Part shown: positions 42,788 through 51,532 of the stretch, piece after piece
Position numbering within the stretch: position 1 is the stretch's first letter
How the letters are laid out: every line of letters begins with the position of its first letter
Assembly: GCA_042091275.1 (NCBI GenBank)
Contig: JBELHR010000003.1
Location: 28,338 to 92,337, forward strand
Source of the DNA: JBELHR01 sp042091275
Lineage (GTDB): Bacteria; Bacteroidota; Bacteroidia; Flavobacteriales; Flavobacteriaceae
Reading direction: 5' to 3'
DNA: 64,000 nucleotides
Made by a program: the position numbers and the translations under genes
Notes under the pieces: generated by a model
The model's input: the letters and a program-made list of their open reading frames with translations, nothing else
The model's database searches: none
What the model was told of the DNA's origin: nothing

Positions 42788-45094
42788 TTATAATATCATT
42801 TCTTTTTTTGCTTCTAAAACTTTCTCTTGACCATCTACGTAAATGCTTACAGGAGTCTCTGTCAAGTTTTCATAATGGGTACAATCTTGAGTCTTAGTAA
42901 CCTTGATAACTGCTCCTCTATAGTTAATTTTAAAACTATACATAGTCCACTGCTCTGGAATTTGTGGATTAAAAGTCAACTTATTGTCAAAGTTTCTCAT
43001 ACCACCAAAACCTTGAACAATAGATAGCCATGTTCCAGCCATAGAAGTAATATGTAGTCCCTCGTGAACCTCACAATTATAATCGTCTAGATCCAATCTC
43101 GAAGTTCTTAGGTACTGTTCATAAGCCTTTGGCATACGATCTATGGACGCCGCTAAAATACTGTGTACACAAGGAGACAGAGAACTTTCGTGAACGGTCA
43201 ATGGCTCATAAAAGTCGAAGTGCTTTTCCAATTCTTCTTTAGAGAATCTATCCTCAAAGAAATAAAGTCCTTGAAGGGTATCCGCTTGTTTTATATAACA
43301 ACTTCTCAGGATTCGATCCCAAGACCAATGTTGATTGATTGGACGTTCCTCTGTGTTGAGTTCTTGAGTTGGAATAAGTTCCTTGTCCAAAAATCCATCT
43401 TGCTGCAAGTACACCCCGTGCTCTTCGCTATAAGGTAGGTACATTTTTTCAGCGACGCTCGTCCAATCTGATAATTCTTCAGACTCAAAAGCTACCTTTT
43501 CCGTGATTCTTTTATAATCCTCAGGATGACTCGATGCCAATCCCTCTAGGGTTTCGGCTGTGTATTCCAAACACCATTTTGCCAAGTAATTCGTGTAAAA
43601 ATTATTGTTGACATTGTTTTCGTATTCGTTTGGACCTGTAACACCGAGAATCACATATTTATTTTGTGCTTGAGAAAAGTTTGCTCGTTGCTTCCAGAAT
43701 CTAGCTACTGCAATCATCACTTCCATACCGTATTCCGGGATATAAGAAAAATCGCCAGTATAGTTTACATAGTTGTAAATGGCATAAATCATGGCTCCAT
43801 TTCTATGAATTTCTTCAAAAGTAATTTCCCATTCATTATGACACTCCTCTCCGTTCATGGTAACCATTGGATAAAGCGCTGCGCCACCAGAAAAACCGAG
43901 TTTTTCAGCATTCTCGATTGCTTGCTTTAATTGCTTAAAACGGTAAACCAAAAGATTTCTAGCTACATTTTTGTCTTTCGTACTCATGTAAAAAGGAATA
44001 CAATAAGCCTCGGTATCCCAATATGTGGAACCACCATACTTTTCTCCAGTAAATCCTTTTGGACCAATATTTAGGCGGTGATCCTCCCCTGAATAGGTTT
44101 GGTTCAATTGAAAAATATTAAAACGTATTGCCTGCTGGGCTTTAACGTCTCCTTCAATTGTGATATCTGCAGTACACCAAACCTTTGACCATGCATCAAT
44201 TTGATCTTGTAACAGTTGGTCATAACCAATTGCTGAAGATCGATCCAAGGCTTCTTTTGATATGGCACACAAATCCTCCGTTTTGTGATTCATAGATTGT
44301 ACATAACCACCAAACTTATAGATATGGATAGAATCCCCTTCCTCAACATCAATAGAATAAGACAATCCAACGCGTTTATCGGAAATCTGTTGGGTAGCTT
44401 CCAAATCTTGTAAAAGATCGCCATTCTTTGAAAAAGTCATTTCAAAACCTGTACAAACCTCAAAACCAGTCTTTAAAGTTTTCGACCTGATAGAGGCTCC
44501 ATTTTCATAAAAAGTATGGGTTCCAACCTCCCAAAACAATTCGTCATAGTTAGTATCCTCATTAGAGATACCAGCATCCACATATGGAATTGCTTCAATT
44601 TGACCAGAAAAGTTAAGGGCCTTGATTTGATAGTCAATAGCACCCACTTCTTGCTCTGTCAAAGACAAAAATCGCTTTGTAAAAACCGAAATCGCATTTC
44701 CATTTGAAAGAACAGCTTCAAAACTTCTCGATAGCCAACCTTCTTTCATATTTAATTCTCTACGAAAATCTTTGATTTCGCATTTTGCAAGATCCAAAAC
44801 CACTCCGTTTACGATAATGTCAATACCGATCCAGTTCGGAGCGTTGAGTACCTTAGCAAAATATTCTGGATAACCGTTTTTCCACCATCCTACTCTCGTC
44901 TTATCGGGATAATAAATTCCACCGATATAGCTTCCTTGAAAAGTTTCTCCTGAATACAATTCTTCAAAGTTGGCACGTTGTCCCATATAACCATTACCCA
45001 AACTAAAGATACTCTCTGAGGCAGTTACGTGATCTGCTGTGAAGCCCTCTTCAACGATAGACCAAGCGGAAGGTTTTATATAATCTAAATTCAT
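42788..45094 (-). CDS. GH65 maltose phosphorylase
   Basis: The 768-residue protein matches maltose phosphorylase of GH65, which splits maltose with phosphate into glucose and beta-glucose-1-phosphate in the cytosol. It has the N-terminal ESIFSLGNGYMGQRANFEE and the catalytic region NGEECHNEWEITFEEIHRNGAM, where the general acid Glu lies in EWEIT. Later motifs are VTGPNEYENNVNNNFYTNYLAKW, PINQHWSWDRILRSCYIKQADTL and LSPCVHSILAAS. No signal peptide is present. The product feeds beta-phosphoglucomutase, encoded 1 base upstream. Other GH65 specificities (trehalose, kojibiose) cannot be excluded, but the starch context favours maltose. Confidence 0.93.
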   Translation of the reverse strand: MNLDYIKPSAWSIVEEGFTADHVTASESIFSLGNGYMGQRANFEELYSGETFQGSYIGGIYYPDKTRVGWWKNGYPEYFAKVLNAPNWIGIDIIVNGVVLDLAKCEIKDFRRELNMKEGWLSRSFEAVLSNGNAISVFTKRFLSLTEQEVGAIDYQIKALNFSGQIEAIPYVDAGISNEDTNYDELFWEVGTHTFYENGASIRSKTLKTGFEVCTGFEMTFSKNGDLLQDLEATQQISDKRVGLSYSIDVEEGDSIHIYKFGGYVQSMNHKTEDLCAISKEALDRSSAIGYDQLLQDQIDAWSKVWCTADITIEGDVKAQQAIRFNIFQLNQTYSGEDHRLNIGPKGFTGEKYGGSTYWDTEAYCIPFYMSTKDKNVARNLLVYRFKQLKQAIENAEKLGFSGGAALYPMVTMNGEECHNEWEITFEEIHRNGAMIYAIYNYVNYTGDFSYIPEYGMEVMIAVARFWKQRANFSQAQNKYVILGVTGPNEYENNVNNNFYTNYLAKWCLEYTAETLEGLASSHPEDYKRITEKVAFESEELSDWTSVAEKMYLPYSEEHGVYLQQDGFLDKELIPTQELNTEERPINQHWSWDRILRSCYIKQADTLQGLYFFEDRFSKEELEKHFDFYEPLTVHESSLSPCVHSILAASIDRMPKAYEQYLRTSRLDLDDYNCEVHEGLHITSMAGTWLSIVQGFGGMRNFDNKLTFNPQIPEQWTMYSFKINYRGAVIKVTKTQDCTHYENLTETPVSIYVDGQEKVLEAKKEMIL

Positions 45095-45095
45095 T

Positions 45096-45752
45096 CTAAT
45101 TCTGTATTAAACTCTCGAAAAATTGTACACTTAATTCTTTGGTAGACGGAAGTACGTGATTGGCTTTGTGCAGATGAGCTTCTTCACCAATTCCAATACT
45201 AATCATACCTGCATTGTTGGCTGCGTCAACTCCTGCGACGGCATCTTCAACAACTATACACTGCTCTGCCTTTAGATTCAGCTTTTCAGCCGCTCTCAAA
45301 AACACTTCTGGATCTGGTTTGGCATTAGTGACGTCATTACCATCCACTATAGCATCAAATAAATCCAAAAGATTTAAAGTTTTTAAAATCAGTCTTGCAT
45401 TCTTACTTGCAGAACCGAGTGAAAAAGGAATGTTTTGTTCCTTTAAATATTTTAGAAGCTCCAAAATTCCTGGGAGGATTTCGGATTGCCCCATGTCTGA
45501 GATCAAACTCAAATAATGTTCGTTTTTCTCTATGAGCAGTCTCTCCTTTTCCTCTGTCTCAATTGTTTGACCACTTAAGTCCAAAATCAAGTCTAAAGAT
45601 CGAACGCGACTAACTCCTTTTAATTGTTCGTTGTGGGCTTCTGTAAAATCAAAACCCAATTTATTCGCGATGTGTTTCCATGCTATAAAATGATACTTAG
45701 CAGTATCAACAATGACTCCATCCAAATCAAAAATCACTCCTACTTTATTCAT
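45096..45752 (-). CDS. pgmB: Beta-phosphoglucomutase
   Basis: The 218-residue HAD-superfamily mutase converts beta-glucose-1-phosphate to glucose-6-phosphate through a phospho-aspartate. The motif GVIFDLDGVIVDTAKYH (nucleophile Asp and acid/base Asp, about residues 9-11) is diagnostic. The cap domain has LKGVSRVRSLDLIL (substrate loop), and the further motifs SLGSASKNARLIL and CIVVEDAVAGVDAANNAGM are present. It completes the maltose phosphorylase pathway encoded next to it. It overlaps the MFS transporter gene by 8 bases and is followed after 1 base by GH65. The order transporter-pgmB-GH65 is consistent with one pathway. Confidence 0.95.
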   Translation of the reverse strand: MNKVGVIFDLDGVIVDTAKYHFIAWKHIANKLGFDFTEAHNEQLKGVSRVRSLDLILDLSGQTIETEEKERLLIEKNEHYLSLISDMGQSEILPGILELLKYLKEQNIPFSLGSASKNARLILKTLNLLDLFDAIVDGNDVTNAKPDPEVFLRAAEKLNLKAEQCIVVEDAVAGVDAANNAGMISIGIGEEAHLHKANHVLPSTKELSVQFFESLIQN

Positions 45753-47115
45753 TGTTAAAAGAAATAGCTTGTTTATTTGTTATTCTAAGATTACATAGTG
45801 CAGCGATAAAAAGACTTATCCCCGCTACAATTATTGCATTAATCGGTTCATCACCTATTAATTTGTAAACATAATTCAAACCGACAGCTGCGGCTATTTG
45901 GGGTAAGACGATAAACATATTGAATATCCCCATTATTACTCCCATCTTTTCTGGATCTACGGAACTAGAAAGCATGGCATAAGGCATAGATAAAATACTA
46001 CCCCAAGCTATACCTATCAAGGCAAACGAAATAATTAATGCATCAGGAGATTCAATAAAATACATGGACATAAATCCTATTCCACCTAGAAAAAGAGAAC
46101 CGAGATGTATCAATTTTCTATTAATTCTTCTCTTGGAGGTATATAGAACTAATACCAAGGCAAAGGCCATAGAGGATAATCCATATACTCCCATATAGGA
46201 ACTGACAGAATCGGCTGCGGATTGGTATAAAGCATTAGCTTTTGTAAACTGATCTGCTTGCTCTGCTATACTCATATCAAACTGTGCCGCTTCAGGAACA
46301 GGAGCATTAAAAACATGTTCGGTCAAAGCAGGCGTAGCCATTGCCCACATGGCAAAAAATGCAAACCAACTAAAGAACTGAACCAAGCCCAATTTCCTCA
46401 TAGTAACTGGCATAGAACCAATATTTTCTGCTATATCGCTTAAAAACCTCCCCTTTTCTTTTTTCTTGCGTTCAAACTCCTCCATATCTTTTGGCGGATA
46501 TTCGTCCGTTGTAAAAATGGTCAGTAAAATACTGAGCATAAAAACTAAAGCTCCAATTGCAAATGCAATTTTCACCGACTCCGGAACCATACCGGGACCA
46601 GCCTGGTTGGAATATCCCAAAACATTGGTAACAAACCAAGGCAACTGACTAGCCACCCATGTTCCTATTCCAATAATTAAGGTCTGAACCACAAATCCAT
46701 AAGATCTTTGTGAATCGTCCAACTTATCTGCTACCAAAGCCCGAAAAGGCTCCATACTGATATTGATAGAAGCATCGAGAATCCAAAGAAATCCAACTGC
46801 CATCCAAAGTGTTGAAGAATAAGGAACAAAAAACAAAGCAATGGAACTCAAAATAGCTCCTATTAAAAAATAAGGTCTCCTCCTTCCCAAACGCTTGTTC
46901 CACGTCCTATCACTCAAATATCCAATAATGGGCTGAACAATTAATCCAGTTAAGGGAGCGGCTATCCAAAGGATGGGAATATCGTCTTTGTTCGCTCCTA
47001 GGGTTTGAAATATTCGTGACATATTTCCTCCTTGCAAAGCAAAACCAAATTGAATTCCCAGAAATCCGAAACTCATGTTCCAGATTTGCCAAAAGTTTAG
47101 TAATTTTTTCTTCAT
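45745..47115 (-). CDS. MFS sugar transporter (SLC45-like, maltose uptake)
   Basis: This 456-residue 12-helix inner-membrane transporter belongs to the glycoside/sucrose (SLC45/GPH-like) branch of MFS. It has FWQIWNMSFGFLGIQFGFALQGGNMSRIFQTLG at the N-terminus, and then LTGLIVQPIIGYLSDRTWNKRLGRRRPYFLIG, with the MFS motif D.(R/K)....GRRRP. It also has ISMEPFRALVADKLDDSQRSYGF. By context it imports maltose or short maltodextrins intact, since the cytosolic genes next to it are a phosphorylase and a mutase; proton coupling is expected but not shown. It is the first gene of the six-gene operon, behind a 127-base leader. Confidence 0.92.
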   Translation of the reverse strand: MKKKLLNFWQIWNMSFGFLGIQFGFALQGGNMSRIFQTLGANKDDIPILWIAAPLTGLIVQPIIGYLSDRTWNKRLGRRRPYFLIGAILSSIALFFVPYSSTLWMAVGFLWILDASINISMEPFRALVADKLDDSQRSYGFVVQTLIIGIGTWVASQLPWFVTNVLGYSNQAGPGMVPESVKIAFAIGALVFMLSILLTIFTTDEYPPKDMEEFERKKKEKGRFLSDIAENIGSMPVTMRKLGLVQFFSWFAFFAMWAMATPALTEHVFNAPVPEAAQFDMSIAEQADQFTKANALYQSAADSVSSYMGVYGLSSMAFALVLVLYTSKRRINRKLIHLGSLFLGGIGFMSMYFIESPDALIISFALIGIAWGSILSMPYAMLSSSVDPEKMGVIMGIFNMFIVLPQIAAAVGLNYVYKLIGDEPINAIIVAGISLFIAALCNLRITNKQAISFNNE

Positions 47116-47169
47116 TACACTAAATAACTATGATGGAAGACCGAAGTGTTCCGTAAATAAATTATAGTT

Positions 47170-47200
47170 AGATATCTATCGCCAAGGCAATAGATCATCT
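47170..47200 (-). promoter_or_regulatory. Long inverted repeat in the leader of the glucan operon
   Basis: On the minus strand ATCTATTGCC and GGCGATAGAT (47174-47195) pair over 10 positions, with one G-U wobble and a two-base centre. Four more pairs (AGAT/ATCT) form beyond a one-base bulge. On the plus strand the wobble becomes an A-C mismatch, so the structure fits the transcribed RNA better. No T-run follows, so it is not a simple terminator. Confidence 0.55.
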
Positions 47201-47205
47201 TTAGT

Positions 47206-47225
47206 GTGAAGTAAACGAATAGTGA
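47206..47225 (+). promoter_or_regulatory. Shared glucan-locus element, copy 1
   Basis: GTGAAG-T-AAACGAATAGTGA lies 24-43 bases downstream of the -7 box of the MFS operon promoter. An almost identical copy lies just after the susC promoter (48533-48553), in the same plus-strand orientation although the genes run in opposite directions. Confidence 0.5.
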
Positions 47226-47248
47226 AGGATTTATTTCTAAATCTGCGA

Positions 47249-47277
47249 CAAAGATATAAATAATTTTATTAAATCAA
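47249..47277 (-). promoter_or_regulatory. Promoter of the six-gene glucan operon
   Basis: Read on the minus strand this is TTG, an 18-base spacer and TATCTTTG, an exact consensus. It lies just downstream of the lacI stop codon. The leader to the MFS start codon is about 127 bases, far longer than elsewhere in the window. Confidence 0.75.
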
Positions 47278-47285
47278 AGAACTCC

Positions 47286-48311
47286 TTACAAGGTGGATTC
47301 TCTTTTTACGATATCTGCACCAATAACTTCGTATCTCGGTGCTTTGTTAAGCTTGTCGTTATCTATCCTATCGATGAGCATTTCCGCGCTAGATTTACCC
47401 ATTTGATATCCGTGCTGCACTATAGAAGATAGCGATGGAGTTGAATATTTCGAGATGACCCCGTTGGTGTATCCTATGATTGACAGGTCTTTAGGTATGT
47501 TTAATCCGTTTTTTATAGCGAGTTTCATGGCGGTTACGGCATAGACCTCATTAACTGCAAATATGGCATCCGGCAAGTGTTCTAAATCAAATATTTTTGC
47601 GATTTGATCTTCTATAGAAAACTGCTCATCTACCTCGATGACATAAGACTCATCCACAGACAACCCTTTATCTAACAGAGCATTAGAAAAACCGAGTTTC
47701 CGGTCATTTCCAATTTTCATATGATCCGGAGTAGTCAGCATTGCCAAGCGCTTTCTCCCTTCATTTAGCAGACTGTTTGTAGCTAGATAACCTCCACCTA
47801 CATCGTCTCCAACTACCTTGTCACAACCGATATTTTTATGAACTCTATCAAACAAAACCAAAGGAATTTCATCATCTACAATTTTGTTAATATGCGCCAA
47901 TTTACCGTGACGAAGACTCTCCTTAGAAATGGATAATATTATCCCGTCGACATTTGCGTTTACAAGTACTTCTAGGTTAGAGAGCTCTTTTTCATGGGAT
48001 TCATTAGATAGACAAATCATCACCTTATAACCTTTCTCATTGGCTACCTCCTCAACTCCACTTATGACTTCAGAGAAGAAGTGGTGAATCAATTCAGGAA
48101 CTACAACCCCTATAACCGAACTCTTTTGATTGCGTAAATTAAGGGCAAAAGTATTGGGCTTGTAGTTGTATAATGCCGCATATGCTTGAATTTTTTGACG
48201 GGTATCCAAACCAATATCAGCGCTGTCTTTTAGTGCTTTTGACACTGTAGATACAGACACTCCAAACTCCTTAGCTATAGACTTCAATGTTACCTTCAAC
48301 TTCATGCTCAA
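47286..48311 (-). CDS. LacI-family transcriptional regulator of the glucan locus
   Basis: The 341-residue regulator has an N-terminal helix-turn-helix (TLKSIAKEFGVSVSTVSKALKDS, about residues 9-31) with the hinge YNYKPNTFALNLR. It continues into a periplasmic-binding-like effector domain (VIGVVVPELIHHFFSEVISGVEEVANEKGY, LVLFDRV, FAVNEVYAVTAMKLAIKNGLNIPKDLSIIGYTNG). It belongs to the PurR/CcpA-like dimeric class. It probably binds a maltose-type sugar and controls the divergent and neighbouring operons. A perfect 16-base palindrome with a central CG in the lacI-susC intergenic region is a candidate site. It lies upstream of the MFS promoter in the same direction. Confidence 0.92.
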   Translation of the reverse strand: MSMKLKVTLKSIAKEFGVSVSTVSKALKDSADIGLDTRQKIQAYAALYNYKPNTFALNLRNQKSSVIGVVVPELIHHFFSEVISGVEEVANEKGYKVMICLSNESHEKELSNLEVLVNANVDGIILSISKESLRHGKLAHINKIVDDEIPLVLFDRVHKNIGCDKVVGDDVGGGYLATNSLLNEGRKRLAMLTTPDHMKIGNDRKLGFSNALLDKGLSVDESYVIEVDEQFSIEDQIAKIFDLEHLPDAIFAVNEVYAVTAMKLAIKNGLNIPKDLSIIGYTNGVISKYSTPSLSSIVQHGYQMGKSSAEMLIDRIDNDKLNKAPRYEVIGADIVKRESTL

Positions 48312-48459
48312 TGATACTTGAATTAAATGAATAAAAAAATCAAAAACAAGCTAAAAACGCATTTCGATGAGTAGAAAGTGTATTAAAAGTGTTTCGAACA
48401 TTAAAAATATGTTAATCCTATGGACTTTACTCAAACGATATAGTTAAAAAGTTGTTAAC

Positions 48460-48475
48460 ACTACAACGTTGTAGT
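48460..48475. promoter_or_regulatory. LacI-type operator candidate (16-bp palindrome)
   Basis: ACTACAACGTTGTAGT is a perfect 16-base palindrome with AACGTT at its centre. This fits LacI-family operators (A-A-x-CG-x-T-T core). It lies between the divergent lacI and susC genes, 25 bases upstream of the susC TTG element. Confidence 0.6.
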
Positions 48476-48499
48476 CCCTTCCGAAATCAACGAAAACGA

Positions 48500-48528
48500 T
48501 TGAAATATTGGAGCCTTTCGTATCTTGC
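48500..48528 (+). promoter_or_regulatory. Promoter of the susCDE unit
   Basis: TTG (48500-48502), an 18-base spacer and TATCTTGC (48521-48528) lie 64 bases before the susC ATG. The -7 box lacks one T of the consensus. A cre-like sequence around the CG at 48497-48498 overlaps the TTG element. Confidence 0.5.
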
Positions 48529-48532
48529 GGAA

Positions 48533-48553
48533 GTGAAGAAAAACGAATAGTGA
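48533..48553 (+). promoter_or_regulatory. Shared glucan-locus element, copy 2
   Basis: GTGAAG-AA-AAACGAATAGTGA starts 5 bases after the -7 box of the susC promoter. It matches copy 1 at 47206-47225 at all positions except the 1-2 base spacer. Confidence 0.5.
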
Positions 48554-48591
48554 CTAAACTAATTTAAACGAGTATTTATTTAAACTATTAC

Positions 48592-51522
48592 ATGAAAAAT
48601 TTTAAGATTTTATTTATTGGTATTCTTTTCCTGTATGCCGGCAATCTTTTTGCTCAGCAAACTGGGTCGGGACAGGTTTTAGATAAGGATTCCCAAACTG
48701 GTTTGCCAGGAGTAGGGATTCAAATCAAAGGTACATCCATGGGAAGTTCAACAGACTTTGACGGTAACTTTACAATTGATCAAGTTTCTAACGGAGATGT
48801 TCTCGTATTTTCCTTTATGGGATACAAAACAGTTGAAGTAACTTTCCAAGGATCTCCAGTTCAAGTTTCGCTTGAAGAGGATTCTGCTATGTTGGACGAA
48901 GTTATGGTTGTTGGATACGGTACCACTCGCAAAAAAGACCTTACAGGTTCTGCTGCTTTGGTAACTGAAAAAGACTTTGTAGATGGTCCAACCGCAAATG
49001 CTTCACAATTGATCCAAGGTAAAGTAGCCGGGGTTCAAATTTCTTCTGGAAATGGAGCACCAGGTTCTGGACAGAGCATTAGAATTCGTGGTACAGGTTC
49101 TTTGAGCTTGACATCGGAGCCACTTATCGTTGTCGATGGAGTTCCATTGGCTGATGGTGGAATTGGAGGTTCGAGAAATGCCTTGAACTCAATCAATCCA
49201 AATGATATTGCAAGTATGACCGTTTTGAAAGACGCGTCTTCTACAGCTATTTACGGTTCTCGTGCTGCCAATGGTGTAATTTTGATTACTACCAAAAAAG
49301 GACGTTTAGATCAAGATTTAAAAGTGAGCTTTAACTCTATAACTGGAGTTTCTCAGGTAAACAACTATATCGATGTTTTGAATGCGGACGAGATGAGGTT
49401 TTATGTAAACCAAGTCAATCCAGATGCAGCTAGTCGTCTTGGTCAAGCCAACACGAACTGGCAAAAAGAAATTTATCAGAACGCTCTAAACTTTGATAAT
49501 AATATCAGTGTTTCGGGTTCTACGAAATCGATGCCGTACAGACTATCTGTTGGATATACAAACACGGAAGGTGTTTTGAAAACGGATAAATTTGACAGAA
49601 CAACTGCAAAACTTACTTTAAACCCAAGTTTTCTAGATGATCATTTGAAGGTTCAAGTTAATGCTACAGGTTCTTTTGTAAAAAACCAATTTGCCGATAA
49701 CGGTGCTATTGGAGCAGCAGCTGGTTACGATCCAACACAGCCTGTTTTGGATGCGAATTCTCAATTTGGAGGATACCATTTTTGGGAAGATCCAGAAACA
49801 GGTAACAAATATAATCTTGCCCCTACAAACCCATTGGCTTTGTTAAATCTTCAAGATAACAGCTCAAATGTTAAAAGACTTATATCCAATGCAAAATTGG
49901 ATTATAAATTACACTTCTTACCTGCTGTTGTAGCTACCTTAAATGTTGGTTATGATGTATCGGATTCGGATGGATCAAACGTGGTATCCGAATTTATGCC
50001 TACATCTTCTCCTGAGTTTAATGGAGCTCTAAACGAGTATACAGCTAAGAATACAAACAAACTTTTAGATTTCTATCTAAATTACACGAACGAAAACCAA
50101 GATGATCACGCCCTATCAGCTATGGCGGGTTACTCTTATCAAAAGTTCAGTTATGAGAATAATTCTATAAATACAGAAAACTACAAAACTTTAGAGCCTT
50201 TAGTGGAACAAAACGACGGTTCAAGTAACAGTGTTTTGATGTCTTTCTTTGGAAGAGCGAATTACTCGTTCAAAGACAAGTACCTATTAACTGCGACGGT
50301 TAGAGCAGATGCCTCTTCTAAATTAAATCCAGACAACCGTTGGGGTATCTTCCCTTCTGTTGCGTTGGGATGGAATATCTCTAATGAGAATTTCATGATG
50401 AACTCTAAGGTGATAAACAACTTAAAATTACGTCTTGGTTACGGTCAGGTAGGTAATGTAAATGGTCTTGGAGATTACAAGTTTTTAACGCGTTACAACG
50501 CGAGTATAAATGGAGCATCATACCAATTTGGAGCGCCAGGTAGTTTCTACCAAACTTTCAGACCAGAACCGATCAATGAGAACCTTAAGTGGGAGGTTGG
50601 ATCTACAATCAATATTGGTATTGACTATAGCTTGTTCAACTCTAGAGTATTTGGATCATTGGATGTATATCAAAAAAACACAGAAGATCTTATCATAAGC
50701 TCTACGGTAGATCCTTTCACAAACTTTGGAAACAGAATCGAAAGTAATGTAGGAGATATGGTGAATAAAGGGATTGAATTTGCATTGAATGTTGTTCCTG
50801 TTCGTTCAGAGAATGTGGAGTGGACCATCAATGCTAACCTTTCTTACAACGATAATGAGGTAACTCGTATGCCAGATGTTCAAAATGTAGGAGGAATTGC
50901 TGGGGGAACTGGAAATACAGTTCAAAGACATGAAGAAGGATACACTCCTTACTCATTCTACGTTTACGAACAAGTTTATGACGAAAACCAAAGACCTTTA
51001 GAAGGTGTATACGTAGATCGCAATGGAGACGGACAAATCTCAGATGATGACCGCTACCACTACGAAGATCCATTTGCTGACTTTGTAATCGGATTATCTA
51101 CTCAAGTGAACTACAGAAACTTTGATTTATCTGTTGCTACAAGAACAAGTCTTGGAAACTATGTATACAATAACTTTGCTTCTGCCTATTCTTATGAAGC
51201 GCGTTTGACGGAAAATCAAATTATCTCAAATGTGTACAGCGATTACACTTCTGCAGGTTTCCAAAATATTACGGAGACTAACCTGTTGAGTGATTATTAT
51301 GTTAAAGAAGCTTCTTTCTTTAAGATAGATAATATAACTTTAGGCTATACTTTACCAAGTAACCTGATCAAGGGTGTTGATCTAAGAATTTTCGGGGCGG
51401 CGAATAACGTCCTAATCGTATCAGAATACGAAGGAATTGACCCTGAGATTCCTGGTGGAATTGACAACAACTTCTATCCAAGACCTCAAGTATACAGTTT
51501 AGGACTAAACATCAACTTCTAA
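48592..51522 (+). CDS. SusC-like TonB-dependent outer-membrane transporter
   Basis: The 976-residue SusC/RagA protein imports oligosaccharides across the outer membrane with TonB energy. The signal peptide ends near NLFAQQ. A carboxypeptidase-regulatory-like domain follows (GSGQVLDKDSQTGLPGVGIQIKGTSMGSSTDFDGNFTI, about residues 25-75). The plug has VMVVGYGTTRKKDLTGSAALVTEKDF, with the family YGTxxKxxLTGS motif, and ILITTKKG. The C-terminal barrel ends in the usual outer-membrane strand YSLGLNINF. It pairs with SusD, encoded 10 bases downstream; the alpha-glucan substrate is inferred from neighbouring amylases and the maltose pathway. Confidence 0.96.
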   Translation: MKNFKILFIGILFLYAGNLFAQQTGSGQVLDKDSQTGLPGVGIQIKGTSMGSSTDFDGNFTIDQVSNGDVLVFSFMGYKTVEVTFQGSPVQVSLEEDSAMLDEVMVVGYGTTRKKDLTGSAALVTEKDFVDGPTANASQLIQGKVAGVQISSGNGAPGSGQSIRIRGTGSLSLTSEPLIVVDGVPLADGGIGGSRNALNSINPNDIASMTVLKDASSTAIYGSRAANGVILITTKKGRLDQDLKVSFNSITGVSQVNNYIDVLNADEMRFYVNQVNPDAASRLGQANTNWQKEIYQNALNFDNNISVSGSTKSMPYRLSVGYTNTEGVLKTDKFDRTTAKLTLNPSFLDDHLKVQVNATGSFVKNQFADNGAIGAAAGYDPTQPVLDANSQFGGYHFWEDPETGNKYNLAPTNPLALLNLQDNSSNVKRLISNAKLDYKLHFLPAVVATLNVGYDVSDSDGSNVVSEFMPTSSPEFNGALNEYTAKNTNKLLDFYLNYTNENQDDHALSAMAGYSYQKFSYENNSINTENYKTLEPLVEQNDGSSNSVLMSFFGRANYSFKDKYLLTATVRADASSKLNPDNRWGIFPSVALGWNISNENFMMNSKVINNLKLRLGYGQVGNVNGLGDYKFLTRYNASINGASYQFGAPGSFYQTFRPEPINENLKWEVGSTINIGIDYSLFNSRVFGSLDVYQKNTEDLIISSTVDPFTNFGNRIESNVGDMVNKGIEFALNVVPVRSENVEWTINANLSYNDNEVTRMPDVQNVGGIAGGTGNTVQRHEEGYTPYSFYVYEQVYDENQRPLEGVYVDRNGDGQISDDDRYHYEDPFADFVIGLSTQVNYRNFDLSVATRTSLGNYVYNNFASAYSYEARLTENQIISNVYSDYTSAGFQNITETNLLSDYYVKEASFFKIDNITLGYTLPSNLIKGVDLRIFGAANNVLIVSEYEGIDPEIPGGIDNNFYPRPQVYSLGLNINF

Positions 51523-51532
51523 TAAAAACACG

